Below are positions 1 to 12,099 of a DNA stretch of 29,356 bases, in pieces. The notes under the pieces are model-generated. The model was not told the origin of the DNA and ran no database searches. It saw nothing but the letters and a program-made list of their open reading frames with translations. The DNA lies in NCBI RefSeq assembly GCF_001949145.1, contig NW_019091467.1, forward strand, positions 588,325-617,680, read 5' to 3'. The DNA comes from Acanthaster planci. Taxonomy: Eukaryota > Echinodermata > Asteroidea > Valvatida > Acanthasteridae. The position numbers and the translations under genes were made by a program. Positions within the stretch are counted from its first letter, which is position 1, and each line of letters opens with the position of its first letter.

Positions 1-935
1 TTCCAATAATGCCAGACTACCCCTGCCCCTTGACAAGAAAATATCGCCTCTCTGAGAATTCAATCAAGTATTTTCGGGGAAAAAACATTTCAGCAAAAAT
101 GTTCCGGCCAACTTATCCACAGTGTTATTCTAATTTGCATACTGTAAAAATGTGCCGACTTGTTTTCATCAAATTCCAGGAAGAAATCTGCCAGCCGATA
201 CAGATATTCCATCTTGTCCTCTCAATTTCACCTTGAAATCCAGAAATACTAGACGTGCTGTGGATAACAAACTGTTTTTTAAATGTATTGTTAAGGGGCA
301 ATTACCACTTGGTATAAGTTTCAGAAAATATGACGCGTCGGTTTTTGTGGGTGTGTATGCCATGGTGGATAGACCAATGAGAACAGGTTGTCCAGCACAT
401 CAGCATTATGTATGGGGCTAACAAGTAACGTTACTGTTTAAAAGACGTCTGTGAGCCAACCTGCAACTAAAGTCATGTCTAATTTGGAGTATACAGCAGA
501 TTTCATCATAGGTATACCCGCCCTCAAAATAATGTTGAATCAGTTCGTCTCTTATGAAAACTATTGGGAATCAACCATTGTAAATAATCTATTATTTANA
601 GGCATGGTGGATCGATCGAACAAGGACATGTATATGTGAAACGATCAAGGGTCAAAGTTAAAAATACCACTGCGCAATCGTGACAAAAAAAAAACACGGG
701 CGACGCACGACGGACGACGCACGACGGCAGATATGGAATTTCATAGAGGTGCAGACCAGATTCAATTTTTCCGTCGTTGCACACTTATCTTTTAATAGTA
801 ATAGTCCTACCGTACATGTATTGGCGTAATGTGCGTTGCTGTGTGCACAATACGGAATGTAAATGTACATTGAGACTAGGTAGGCCTACACGGCTCCCGG
901 CTGAATAATTTAGTAGGCCTACATTAATATGTTTC
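1..935. other. Unassigned AT-rich sequence, no gene seen
   Basis: The open frames here are short (under 90 codons), overlap on both strands and show no recognisable domain, signal peptide or splice pattern. One ambiguous base sits at 599. TAGGCCTA words near 880 and 910 are of a kind common in marine invertebrate genomes. I see no transposon ends in this stretch. Confidence 0.6.
700..727. repeat. Short tandem repeat, two 14-bp units (ACGACGCACGACGG type)
   Basis: Two consecutive 14-bp units differ only at the first base. They follow an A-run at about 685-694. This is a simple microsatellite-like duplication with no evident function. Confidence 0.8.
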
Positions 936-950
936 ATCTATATTGAGTGA

Positions 951-1660
951 CCTCCACCGACCACCATATGTGACCACAGGCCGAATTCTGTGTAAACCGT
1001 ACATAAGGCTGGCTGCAGAGATGAAAACGACCAAGTTTTACATTTGGACAACCAAAGAAGAACGTTTAGAAAAAAATGACCCCCACTGACCATTAGCTGA
1101 CCATCGGCCAATTTCTTAAACCACCAACACGCTGTTTTCTGCAAAGATGTACCGGTATCCGCCCTAAATTTGAGATTGATTGAGTCATTACTGGGGTGAG
1201 AAAAGTTATTTTGTATTTTTAACGCAAATGACCACTAGTGAGCACTAAGTGACCCTGAACGCTGGTCATTTAGGACAGGAATCATGTCAGGAGGGTTATG
1301 TCCAGATTCGGCAATGCAATGAAAGAAAAATGATCCCTGATGACCATTAGGTTACCAGTGGCCAAACTCTGTAAACATCCAATCCGAGGCTTGTTCCAAA
1401 GCACTAAATGATCAATTTTGACAGTAGTTGGACCAAGACGGGGAAGTAATTTGTAATTTCGAAGAAGATGAACACTGCTGACCACTAGGTGACCACTGGC
1501 CAAATTCTATGAACACATTTTATGGCACTAGGTCCAGAGATATCATTGACCAAGTTTGGCAATTATTGGACCAACGTTGTCGAAGAAGAAGTAATTTTGA
1601 AGAAAATGACCACTAGTGCCCAATGTCACCTGTCGAGATTTGGCTGAAATCAGTGAAGGA
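951..1660. repeat. Degenerate tandem array, unit about 100-150 bp
   Basis: A block of the form TGACCACTAGGTGACCA followed by a GGCCAAATTCTGTGAAC-like stretch recurs near 951, 1074, 1226, 1329, 1467 and 1606 (spacings 123, 152, 103, 138 and 139). Between blocks, shorter shared phrases recur, such as GACCAAG, TTGGACCAA and GAAGTAATTT. The units are strongly diverged, so this is an old satellite-like array. On the minus strand each unit reads as a similar short peptide (SGHLVVS-like). That periodicity explains the open frames at 938-1144 and 1282-1503 without needing a gene. Confidence 0.75.
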
Positions 1661-1744
1661 ATTTGGAAGACATTGCATTTTTGTGACCGTTTTCCTGAAG
1701 AAAGGCGACGATTAAAGTCTGTCAGCGTGCTTCGCACGGCTGAT

Positions 1745-4700
1745 ACAAGTAAACTAAAGTTGCTTTAAGTGGACATTATGTCACGCAACTGAGAAACTGT
1801 ATTACATATACATGTATATATCCGCAGACATTACACACTGCAATTTTTCAGTGGCATTCTATATCATGCATAACCATTATATCCACGTAGGCCTAATTGT
1901 GTTTTAAGGGCGGTTACCATTTCTGCAGGCTGGCTTTAAATGAACTTGTTTTCCAGTGTCAAAAGCAACATAGATCCCAACTTGAATACCTTTCCCCCAA
2001 CGTCGTAGCCTTTTTCCCCAGGCCAAAAGTGCAGTCAATCCGTGTCCATAATGCCAACGAGGGGGACTTTTCTTCACGGGGCAGTGAATGTCAATTAACT
2101 GCGATTAGTTGAAAGGTTAAAATTGGGGACAAGGACTGGGCGCCAATGCTGGTTGCTCCTGGGTCCTTTTTTCATTCAGTTTCACTCTCGTTAGGGTAGT
2201 AGTTATGTATCTCTCCGAACTTTTGTGTATGATCGTCCTGCATCACTAGTTTTGTGATAAATTATGTGGCAGTGGCATATTTACAATATACTGCATGAGA
2301 TGATACTGTGAGCAGTAAAGTTGTTGTCGAGTGGCTTTGCCCACTACACCATACCGATGCAGATAGGGAGACAGAGCTATGAAACACTGGAATAGAGCGT
2401 TAGTGGTGTCGCTTATACACTAACACCTACTGGGGTGGTACTTAGAAACATGCAGTTGTTTCATGTCACCCGCACTATTAAATTAAAAAACATTTTTAAC
2501 AGAAATTTCCTGGCAGTCTGGACGCCAGTACTTTCCCGTTAAAAATGTAGGTACTGTAAAATTTCACACGCACCGTTAAATTATAGTTAAAAATAACGGC
2601 CCCGCTGTTGTAATTTTACATAAATGGCTTTTAAAAATGTGGCAGCCATACAGTAAATTTACACCCATTCGTTTGTAAATCTACAGCATTTCAGTTCTAT
2701 TTTTATAGTAAAGGCTTTGTGAAATTGCTGCTTCAGTAATGTACCTTCCCGTTACGTTCTAAATCAACAACCCTAATGCTCTAGTCGAAGAGCATGACCA
2801 GTCCAGTGTAGTCAAGGGTCACAGTCAACCTGTCATTTGACTCTGTCCTCAGGATGAAATTACAACATTTCAAGTTAAAATTTCAGAAGTTACCTTTAAA
2901 ACCGAGTCCTTGTAATGTAATTTCACGTTCAGGTTAAGTAGAATAATAGACATAGCTAGTGGAACAAAAGGTGGACTGTCCAATAAAATTGAGGGTGTTT
3001 CCCCGTGGACACCATTGTATAAATGCTTGGGACCAACTCCAGTAATTTTGTGCAAAAATTGCTATGAAAGTCCTTCAATAGTGCTGGCCTTGCCATAAAG
3101 CCGTATATACTAAACGGAAAACAGACACAACCCATAGACATCAACTCACACAGAAAACCTCAGTACTCAGTTATGGTTTTTTTTTATTGAAGTGTTGACA
3201 ACCTGTCGCTGAAAAATCTTCAAAAACAATTACTCAGCTTTGTCAAAAAACGTAACATAATTCACACTGTTTAATGGCAAGATGTTTAAATGCGCTTTAA
3301 GAAATACTGAAAAGTATGAGAAAGTGATTGGGTTTGTAGGTTTTCCTCCAAAATCAAAAGCTCTAGCATAGCTTTTCTTGCTTTCGGAAGCAATATTGAC
3401 TTCAAGTTTGGAAGTTGTATATTTAGTTCAACATAGGGGCCTCCTGGTAGAAACCTATATGTTAAAAACCCACGTATGTTCGGTCCCCATACTCTGTGCG
3501 TGCATTTAGTTTGTGTATTCGCACATGTTCAATAGCGACATAATGGTCGTAGGCCTGGAAATTATTCGAGCAGACGACACGTTTTCGGTGGTGACCCATG
3601 TGAGGGATTTGTACTGCCATTTCCCTTGAAGATTTTGATTGTAGAAAAAAACAGGATTACAACTGATAAAATCATCATTTCTGAACCCACACTGGAAACT
3701 TGAGTACAGACAAACAAAAAATTTAAATAAACTTGAAGCTCGGCCAACCAAAATTGTTCATCAGCCAAGTCCGAGGTCTTTAATATAATTCAATTTTCTG
3801 TGTACTGTGTACAGAAACTTCAATCAAATCCTGTAAGGCCAAATAAACATTTTGCTTGATCATGTCGATTTACAAGTACACGTAACTATGTTACATAGTT
3901 CTGTCAGTCTTTAAAAAAAATGCCCTTTGAAAGAAATGAATGGTTTTCATAGTTTGGTTCTTTTAGTCTAAATGTGCCCGATAATTATGCTATTCATTCA
4001 TTCATGTGTGACTTGATTGTGTTTTAAATAAGGACCTTTAGTTTACACGGGGAATATATGTAATACTTTAAGTAAAATTTGGTGAACTTTGCTATCCAAG
4101 TGCAAACACGTAAGTTCACCCAGCACAATTTAGTTAGTAAATGGGATTTGTGGCAAAGGGGGACCCCTAATGTGATGCACAAGCTGTACACCCTAAAGCT
4201 ATTGTGCCTTCTACACCCCCCCCCCGGAAATCTGAAAGGAATCCAAAGATTCCGTCCACACAAAAAAGGCACAGGAGGGGTTCCACCTTTGTCCCATATC
4301 GTATATCAAATGTATGAAATTGTATCGGGCGGCCCATTACAGGGGTAGGCATAATCCGGACCTGTTTTTGCGACTATGCGGCTTCCAATTTGATCAAAAG
4401 AGGCAGCGGTGGAGAGCCGTAACCAGTGTCCGATACTTGTGCATGCCGTTGTCTTACATGGACACGCCACACCGTGTGTTGCCAACTTAGAGAGCAGCAT
4501 AAACCACTGAAAAATATTTCTTATTGGGGTTTTCCTGAAGATATGCCCCACATATTTATTTGCAATGGATGTTTGTAATGACACACATGACAAAGGCAAA
4601 AGTAGAAAAGTTTTTAATAGTGAAATTGAGCCATTTTGTGCAATATCGCCAGTATCGATCCTTGACTTATTATAAGCTGATTTTTATCGACATCATTAAA

Positions 4701-6390
4701 CCCTACTAAATTCTACACTATATCAGCTGGACTTTCGGTTACGCAATAAATCGCTAGGCAGAATAAGATGAAATCGAACCAAATTTTTAAGTTCGTGAAT
4801 CTGGCTTTAAAAACCTTTCTAAGCTAATGACCGGCAGGATGACTTTTAGCTGAACGGTGGCGTCTTAATTAGGTGTTTCCTTTTTTTGTGAAAAGCCCGG
4901 ATGCAGGAATATTGATTTGTTTTACAGGCCAAGTACTGCATATTTGATTACATACGATCACTGAATAACAAAATAATTTCATTAGACATCTTGGTTCCAT
5001 CACAAGAGCTCGCTGGCGTACGACCTTGAACAATAAGAAAAACTAAGTTGAAGAAGGAAACATACGTGACATAAACAACAATTTGAATTCCTAAGATTAA
5101 ACACCGTGACACCTTGTGCTTCAGGGCAAGCTTTGGCCGTGCGACCTCCATCCCTGGAATGGACTGTTCCATTGTGCCCTTTCTTATCCTCCGAAAACAG
5201 TCGTTTTTTTTTTCATTTTCATTGGTTCATTGTTCATTTATTTCCACAGTTTTACATACATAGGCCTACAATCTCAATTTTCAAACGCTATATATAACGG
5301 GGGAAAAGCCATAGAGGTACCCACTAAAAAGCAAAGCTTATCATTGTGGGCCCTTGAAGCAATTTATAGTTACTATTAATTAATTAACACACAAAACAAG
5401 ACAAACACTAGACAGACAAGACGCTTACTCTGTATGTCAGTCTACTGGTGCAATACGCCTGTTATGTAATTAAGCAAAAGCTTGCCCCGATTCACGACTT
5501 ATAGGTACAGTTTAGTATGCAAAATACTAAGAGTTTTTTTCTGTTCTATTCAAGTTCAACTCGCAAAAGGCTTATTAACCTGATTTACAAGTTTGCAAAT
5601 GACCACCAATTACTGAGCATTGCCGAAGGCCGTATGTCGACCGAAGCGAAGGCAAATTTCGAACGGAACGTGCAAAATTTTGAGGTGATTTTTGAGGTTT
5701 CCCCTTGGCCGTTTGACATCTTTATTAGTCCTCTTTAAATTTGCAGAATTATGAAATGTCAGTTTATAAATGTGTGAAATATGAATTGGAAAGGACACAA
5801 AGCTCAGAAACTAGACCTTAGGATAAGGTTGGACTTCAAATGATGATTGGTGCATTTCCTCTCACCTGCTTATAATCAAAAGGTCAAGGTGTAAAGTAAT
5901 TACATCATTGAGGCTTTCCCTTTATTCACAATAAACAGCTCATTTGTGAATATCCATGTTTTGACTTTACGAATTAGAAGTGTCTGACCGTCCTATTTCA
6001 AGTTTAATATAGATTGTGATCTGTGGATGTTTATCTGTTAGAAACTTTGGGTAGTCGGACATTGGAAAGAGTAGCAGGCTTCGAGGAGGTTCTTTTACAA
6101 AATGAAATTGTCATATTCAACATTTAGGAAGATTCCGAGTACTCATCCAGGGTAATCTGGCTAGAAATCCTGCCAGATGCTTCAGTCTGCATCATTTATC
6201 AATATCGTGTTTTCTGATCGCACATCCTCTGTGAAATTTGGTTACCTTCATTATACCGCCATTCCTTAGAATTGACACTTACTTATATGCAGCACAGTGC
6301 ATCAGGTGGAAAAACTAATGCACTTTAATGCAGAATGCAACCAACAGCAGCTACACAAACTGCCCCTCTTGAGACAATGGGAGCTAATCC
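1745..6390. other. Long unassigned region, no gene seen
   Basis: About 4.6 kb in which all open frames are under 100 codons and lack recognisable domains. Small structures only: a 7-bp hairpin with a 3-base loop at 3884-3900, a C-run near 4217-4226, and A/T-rich stretches around 2480-2720 with repeated TTTAAAAATG-like words that may be a decayed element. A stretch at 5575-5700 is a little more protein-like on the plus strand, but it has no start, homology or flanking splice sites I can defend. Confidence 0.55.
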
Positions 6391-6393
6391 CAT

Positions 6394-6672
6394 TGAACAA
6401 TGCCACTCTTGGATCTTTCAGTGTCTGGCAACCACCGACTCTCAGGCCACGTGGCCTTGGAGATAGTCCACCTGTTGGATCTTGTTGCATTGGGCAGGCA
6501 AGCCACGTGGATAAATGATGAAGACTGGAGTATCTGGCAGGATTTCGAGCCAAAGTACCGTGGATGGTTAGAGAGAAACCCAGCACAATGTAGGGTATTT
6601 CCCCCTTTTTGTAGTGCAGTCCCTTTTTGCTTCATTTGCCAGATATCATTTCAAGAGATGGGAGTTAGATGA
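6394..6672 (+). other. Protein-like open frame of unknown identity
   Basis: The frame beginning at the ATG at 6400 runs 90 codons to 6672. Its middle is less AT-rich than its surroundings and unusually rich in Trp and acidic residues (ATWINDEDWSIWQDFEPKY). An in-frame TGA sits two codons before the ATG, so it cannot extend upstream without splicing. I do not recognise the protein. It could be a decayed exon, a transposon fragment or chance. Confidence 0.15.
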
Positions 6673-6678
6673 TGGGCT

Positions 6679-7160
6679 TGGTGGCACTTTGCGGAGGTTT
6701 GGCCACACCTGCCCAATTTAGTATTTTGTCAAATCATATACTACATGAACTTAGTTTTAAACTTTGGGTCATGAATGAGATGGGCGTGAAATAAACCAGT
6801 GGGAGGCACGTAATTTGCGGGGCAGGGGGTGGTTTGACCACATCCCCCAACAAGATATTCAGTTAGTTCTTTTTTTGTGATGAACTAGCGCAGTACTTTG
6901 TTCTGACAAAGTTTGGTCCATGAATGAGATGGGGTGAAATAAATCCACTGTGGGGGCGTTGTTGGGGGCACTTTGTGTGGGGTGTGACCACACCTTTCCA
7001 ACCAGATATTTAGTCAATTTTTGTTTTTTTGTGAGGTACTATCTTACTACTTTGTTTTGACAAAGTTTGGTCTATGAATGAGATGGGGTGAAATAAACCG
7101 TCTGAGGGGGGGGGTTCAAGGGGGGCCAAGGTCAAGGTCCAACCTGGGGGGGGGTTGACC
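6679..7160. repeat. Degenerate tandem array, about 150-bp unit, three copies
   Basis: The landmark ATGAATGAGATGGG occurs at 6771, 6920 and 7074 (spacing 149 and 154). Each copy is followed by GTGAAATAAA and a G-rich stretch, and preceded by ACAAAGTTTGGTC-like sequence and a GACCACACC-like phrase. Copies two and three are closer to each other than to copy one. The array ends in G-runs around 7105-7155. Confidence 0.8.
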
Positions 7161-7164
7161 AACT

Positions 7165-8200
7165 TTTTTTGAATGACATGGACAACCTAATTAACTTTAA
7201 GGGCTCAAACCTTCTGGGTGAAATGGGCAGAAATCTTATGTAGCTAGCTCTTAGACTAATAAGGGATTTATGTGCAGTTATTGAGAACAGGAATTTCGAG
7301 GGTAAAATAAAATTACCCTGGGGCTGGGGCTTACAAATCGGCCACCGGGGCCGCTCAGTGCCCGCATTGTAGGTCGGGTACAAACAGTAATGATTTCCAT
7401 CAATTTGTAAAGCGAAAGTATGTACACGTACGTGTTCCATTGTATTTTAGGGCGGTTACCAAATACCATAACAGTTGGCTGCCTTCGAATTAACACGAGG
7501 GTTGTTTGTAAAATTCAACACAAAAGTTCGGGACTGCATTGACAAAAAAAATCTTCCCATTGTTGGCATTTTGACGAGGCTAAACGAGATTTACTGAACT
7601 GTGGCAAAAAAATGACTATCCAGCGTTATCAGCGTCATCATCGTTATCATGCATTGACATGAAGCTGCCTAAAGTCTAGCATTGACCATCAGACAGGCTA
7701 ACATTGCGTCCCCTGGCTTCCCTATATAATGACAGTTTTGGACCATATTTGAGAGCATTATGAAAGACGAAGGGATTAGCTGATATATTATACATATGAT
7801 ATATTTATATTACGTAGTTTTGTAGTCTGGTGCCAGGCTTCGCAGCGCCTCGTAAAGTCATAGGAACAGCGACAGGGCGGTGTGACCGATCACACTATTT
7901 TTGTTTATAAGATAAGGACCCGATCATGATCAGGTGCATGAAGTGCAGAAAAGAAAAGAAAGGGGAAAGCGGTTGAAATACGTTTAGAAAATGGAAGCGA
8001 AGATGGTATTTGGCGATAACGTTTGCTTTAGCTGTTGTGGAGTTATTGTGAGTGAAAGCTGAAGAAAAGGAAGGCTTTCGGGGCTGCGCTTAACAGTGGG
8101 CCCAAATTGGCTTGCAAATCGAATAACAAAATCCTGACGCAATATTCTTGCGAAAACCGAGAGCTCCACATGACTGTACCAATTAGCAAAGAAACCTTAC
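7165..8200. other. Unassigned sequence, no gene seen
   Basis: Short open frames only. AGGGCGGTTACCA at about 7449 also occurs near 1909 (as AAGGGCGGTTACCA), followed in both places by a GGCTGCCTT/GGCTGGCTT-like phrase. This suggests two diverged copies of an unnamed dispersed repeat, but I cannot define its ends. Confidence 0.5.
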
Positions 8201-8228
8201 ATGATTAGCCTACATGTAGGCTAATCAT
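8201..8228. repeat. Perfect 28-bp palindrome
   Basis: The half-site ATGATTAGCCTACA is followed directly by its exact reverse complement, with no spacer. A further partial copy of the right half (CATGTAGGCTAATCA) lies at 8234-8248. It could form a cruciform or hairpin, or be the tip of a decayed foldback element. No protein-binding role is shown. Confidence 0.9.
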
Positions 8229-8249
8229 AGCATCATGTAGGCTAATCAG

Positions 8250-11200
8250 TGTTAAAACCGTTAAAATGTTAAACAAATACAGAGAAACTTCTCTGACAAA
8301 CATGATGTTTGTTAAAGAACACAATCTTAGTTTTATCATTTTGTCAACGACCAATCGTTCCCTAGTGTGGAGCCGCGATACTCAACTACATGTTTGAAAT
8401 TTATCAACAAAGCAGCAAGCAGTGGAGGATATTATACTCGGGGAATGTGAAGTCTGACGACTCCATTCCACAATTACAACCACTCACAACCTGCATCGGA
8501 ATTCTAGCGCATTGTATTACCTCTTCACTTTGTGGGCACCTTGTATTCCTATTTTTAAACATATATTTCAATCAAAAACTGTGTATATGCTAATAGAATC
8601 CATCTGAAACGTAACTTTTGCATTCCTTAATGCATAGTGGAATCCCATTTGATTGCATTTTCATTCGCCACAACTGGTCTGAAGTACATGAAGTGTGCAT
8701 TTAAAGGCGACCGTATACGCCAGGTATGCCTATGTGCGGACCGGCCTCCCACGTACATGTACACCATGCCTAGCAAGCGTATGAAAACAACATGGCCAAG
8801 CACCAACGGAAAAAATCTCAAGGTCACACCATGCAACTGTTTATCGAACACTACTCAACAACGCACATAGAACACAGAAACTTTACCCTCAACTTTGCCC
8901 TCTGCGTTCGAGCCCCTGCGCTTATACATGGGGCCTTGTGGGGTACCGGAACAAGGCCAGTTTTTACCTTGTGAAATTGATACCCAACAAGAATTTCACG
9001 AAACTGATACTTGGAAATAACTCAAAAAGTGGAAATTTTTGATGGGTAAAAGTCGAAAATTGAAGTGTTTTATATAAGGAACATACGGTCGAAATTTCAA
9101 CCCAGGAAAGTGAATTTGGTGTAAATAGGAGTGATTTGAAATTTTTGGCGTGTTTTGTGGGAGTTTAGTACACGAGAACAAAGGAAATACCCCACAAGTA
9201 TTGCTGTGTAAGGATTTATTTGGTCGTTTTTTGGTCCAAACGCACCGTGAAAGTGAATTTTTCATGTTTTTCTTTTCAATTCCAGCTTATTTCTTTGTTG
9301 TTTCTCACTACAAAGAAGGCCAATTCATTCTAGACAAGATGAAATTTATCCTCTTCAATTGAATTACGGACAAAGTGAATAGACATCTGGCGTCCCATCC
9401 TCACATCCCCGTCCGATGGGTCTCCTATACCCAAGGCAATTTCTAGCCTATGGGTCCCCTATACCCTTGGCTACCTTCCCCCACACTCCCCTCCCTCACA
9501 CTGACACGTCTCACTGGTTTGCCAGCACCCCCGGTGACCTCAGTTGGATCCGGAGTTAGCATCCTCTTCACACCTCACTGCCCTCCACACACCATAATAA
9601 GCTGCCTAACCACTGAACCCGCTGCAGTCTCTCTGACGACTGTCCACAAAAGAGATTTTTTAGAAACCCACGTTCTCAAAAAGAGATATATCCATGGTGG
9701 TACCACAAATTTATTTAGTCTAATCACGCATTATTTAACACAGCTTCTTTTAAAGTGATCCAGTTGAGCCAACTATTGAATGAAATATAAAAATTGTCAA
9801 TATTCTTTCAAATATACATGTATCTTTACACGCTTACTAGGTTTCAAAAGGTTAGACATAACGACAACCAAGATTTAGGCTCGAGACTGTAAGACGATTC
9901 GAAAAAACCTCGGATGTTTAGAGGCTAAATGGCTCAATGTCATACATAAAGTGACTTCACGTGGCAGGTTTTAGTTGTGTAGACCAGTTTATTTTAATTG
10001 GCACTGGAAAGCCGCAACCAATGGGTGGGGTACAACTTCCCGCTTTGTCCCATTGAAGAGTGAACCCAAACAAGGGATTTTCCCCTGTCTGGATTGAACC
10101 CTCCAATTTCCAACAGCACTGGCTACCAACGAGGGGACACAACAGGTAATGCTCAAAAACCAATACTATTTTGGGAAAAGAGTCCACCTCACATCGACAT
10201 GTAGCGACTTTCGAATCGTATTTCACTGCTTTTCCCCGCAAAAAAGTGATGTTATTGTTATTTAAAGAGTTTACATGTCTGTTGCCGGTAACATGAATCT
10301 ATCACCAATGAGAACTTTGCTGATACTGCTATAAGAGTATGTGTGTTCTCAACAGTCGGCGGTCCAGCTGGCAGTCCAATGCATGCTTCCATTTCTGAGC
10401 CGTGTTATGGCTCGACAAAAAGGTTGACAAAAAAATTTTTTAAAGGGGGGGGGGCTTCATTGCAATACTGCAAGTGCAACATTCCCGTAATTCCCAGCTC
10501 GGGAAACCAAGTTCTACGCCTCATTATATGGTGAATCATGAGTCTTTATAATCACTTCTAAGTAACATGTATGCACGTTTTATACAGACATCACCACCTA
10601 CTCGTAGGAAAACAAATTTGAAGATATTGTACATGCATGAACAGGTAAATGCAGTTTTCGCCTTTTGAGACAATGAGCTTTACAGCTGAAAGAGAATTTA
10701 TTCCTCTGTGCACATAAGGGGCTGTTCTATCCTCTGCATCCTTTGGATTATTCATTTCAATTCAAAAACCATTAAATTGTTCAGGAAAATGTGTCGATTC
10801 GATGGACGAGTCTCCCAAGTTGGTGTTTATAGCTTGTTGCATCTAAACTCGTAAAATGCTACCCAAAGAGCTCAAAGAATTTAAAAGACACAGTCACCCT
10901 CGGTTTCAACGTGAATGGCTGCTACTCAAATGAACAGCTGCTTTTAGTTCTACCTAGGCCCATTTTATGGCACTGCTTAAGCAGAAAAATTGCTTACCGT
11001 ATTTCATGGCGGTGCTTGACGTGGTGGTGCTTCCGGTTTTGCGCATAGAGATTTCCACTGTAATGTTACTATATTACGAATTGTTTTCCTCTGAGGTAAG
11101 CGTGCATTTTGCAGAAGCATACTCCCTACAGTCTTCATGGAATACAATTTTTTGATAGAAAGAGCCTGTTAGATGAAAGTATACAGATTTTTGTCGTGAG

Positions 11201-11335
11201 TGGTTTCATTCCACGAAATGTATTTTAGTCTCTTGTATATCCGGGAAAGAGTCAGCACGTTTACTCTCCTACTCTCTGCATTCTTCCATTGAGATTTGTG
11301 GTCACGCCTGGATATTCTTTTCAGGACATTCTTAA
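8250..11335. other. Unassigned region, no gene seen
   Basis: No domain or splice pattern is recognisable among short frames on both strands. Small structures seen: a GGCCTTGT stem with a 10-base... loop re-pairing at 8932-8958 (11-base loop counted between 8940 and 8950), a diverged direct repeat of a TATGGGTCCCCTATACCC-like phrase at about 9415-9475, and a G-run near 10445-10453. The minus-strand frame at 9957-10241 has no recognisable family. Confidence 0.5.
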
Positions 11336-11337
11336 AG

Positions 11338-11524
11338 AGCAATAGGTGGAAAGGCTTGCGGTAACAGCATGCGAAGGAATATGTCTCTCTTTAATATGAG
11401 TATCAGTGGGTCTGAAAAGTACTCAACGTTTCGGACTGCGTGCTCAGTCCTTCGTCACGAGACATACTCATAAGAAATATATTCCTTTGCATGGGTGCTA
11501 CCGCAAGACTTTCCACCTATTGCT
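11338..11524 (-). mobile_element. Foldback element with hammerhead-like tip
   Basis: Two inverted arms of roughly 60-66 bp (11338-11403 and 11463-11524) match over most of their length, starting AGCAATAGGTGGAAAG on each strand. They enclose about 59 bp that on the minus strand contains a hammerhead-ribozyme-like core. The inverted arms would extend the ribozyme's stem I into a long duplex. Penelope-like retroelements are known to carry hammerhead motifs. I see no reverse transcriptase or GIY-YIG domain beside it, so this is an isolated non-coding piece. No target duplication was identified. Confidence 0.6.
11415..11459 (-). ncRNA. Hammerhead-ribozyme-like motif, probably inactive
   Basis: Read on the minus strand, the order is GTGACGA (11452-11458), an extra A, a perfect 5-bp stem II (GGACT/AGTCC, 11446-11450 with 11433-11437) with an 8-base loop, GAAAC (11428-11432), and a possible 2-bp stem III ending at GTA (11419-11422 region). 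The hammerhead consensus is CUGANGA - stem II - GAAA - stem III - UH. The first C of the core reads G here and there is an extra A before stem II, so cleavage is doubtful. The very short stem III resembles the minimal hammerheads known from Penelope-like elements. Confidence 0.5.
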
Positions 11525-11848
11525 GTTTTTCACCATGAATAGCTTGAAATTCCACATTCCTAAAGATGATTACGGCTGCTGTTCATGCAACCTTTGTACT
11601 AATCTTTTGTACGTTGGTAATAATAATGTGTTATGAGAGAAATGCAACAAACCCAGTGGGAATCTTTACTATTTGACGGCGCATAATTGTACTAACTCAT
11701 CACACAACACCTTCACCCCCCCTCAATTTCGGACAAATTAAAGTCGCTGTTTTTAGAAGCTGTGCTCCCCAGGCAAGAGCAAGACATTTTCTGTTGCAAT
11801 ACGCACTTTCCACCTATAGGTAAAAAGCTGTACGTTTGACCCCATGAC

Positions 11849-12095
11849 CATGGGCGGAAATCCGGAGGGACGGGGGGACACGTCCCCCCCCCCTGAATCT
11901 GGTACGGGGGGACACAATGTCAAGTGTCCCCTCCATATTTTAAGCAAAATACAATACTAAAGGAATTGATGGATGGAGGGTTTCCCTTTCGAGTCTTTAT
12001 AAATGGAATAAGATAATAAACACGGTGTGTACAAAAAAGTGTAAATTGATGTCCCTGCCCCCCCCCCCACGATCGAGGAGAGATTTCCGCCCATG
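11849..12095. mobile_element. MITE-like element with CATGGGCGGAAATC ends
   Basis: The first 14 bases (CATGGGCGGAAATC at 11849-11862) recur as an exact inverted copy ending at 12095. Both subterminal regions then carry purine-rich sequence and a long G-run on the end-to-centre strand (11871-11892 and around 12058-12068). At 247 bp it has no coding capacity. Flanking target duplications are not clear, so the superfamily is unassigned. Confidence 0.65.
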
Positions 12096-12099
12096 CTCA

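Noticed and set aside
4942-5172. Minus-strand hydrophobic frame resembling a membrane exon
   Set aside because: There is an acceptor-like TTAATCTTAG, but no acceptable donor and no homology. Hydrophobicity follows from T-rich codons.
1909-7470. AGGGCGGTTACC at about 1909 and 7449 as paired transposon ends
   Set aside because: Both copies have the same orientation, no inverted partner lies at a sensible distance, and the flanks diverge quickly.
10060-10145. tRNA/SINE-like B box on the minus strand (GGTTCAATCC at 10091-10100) with a weak A-box-like TAGCCAGTG
   Set aside because: The spacing between boxes is too short for a tRNA, no cloverleaf forms, and no SINE tail was recognised.
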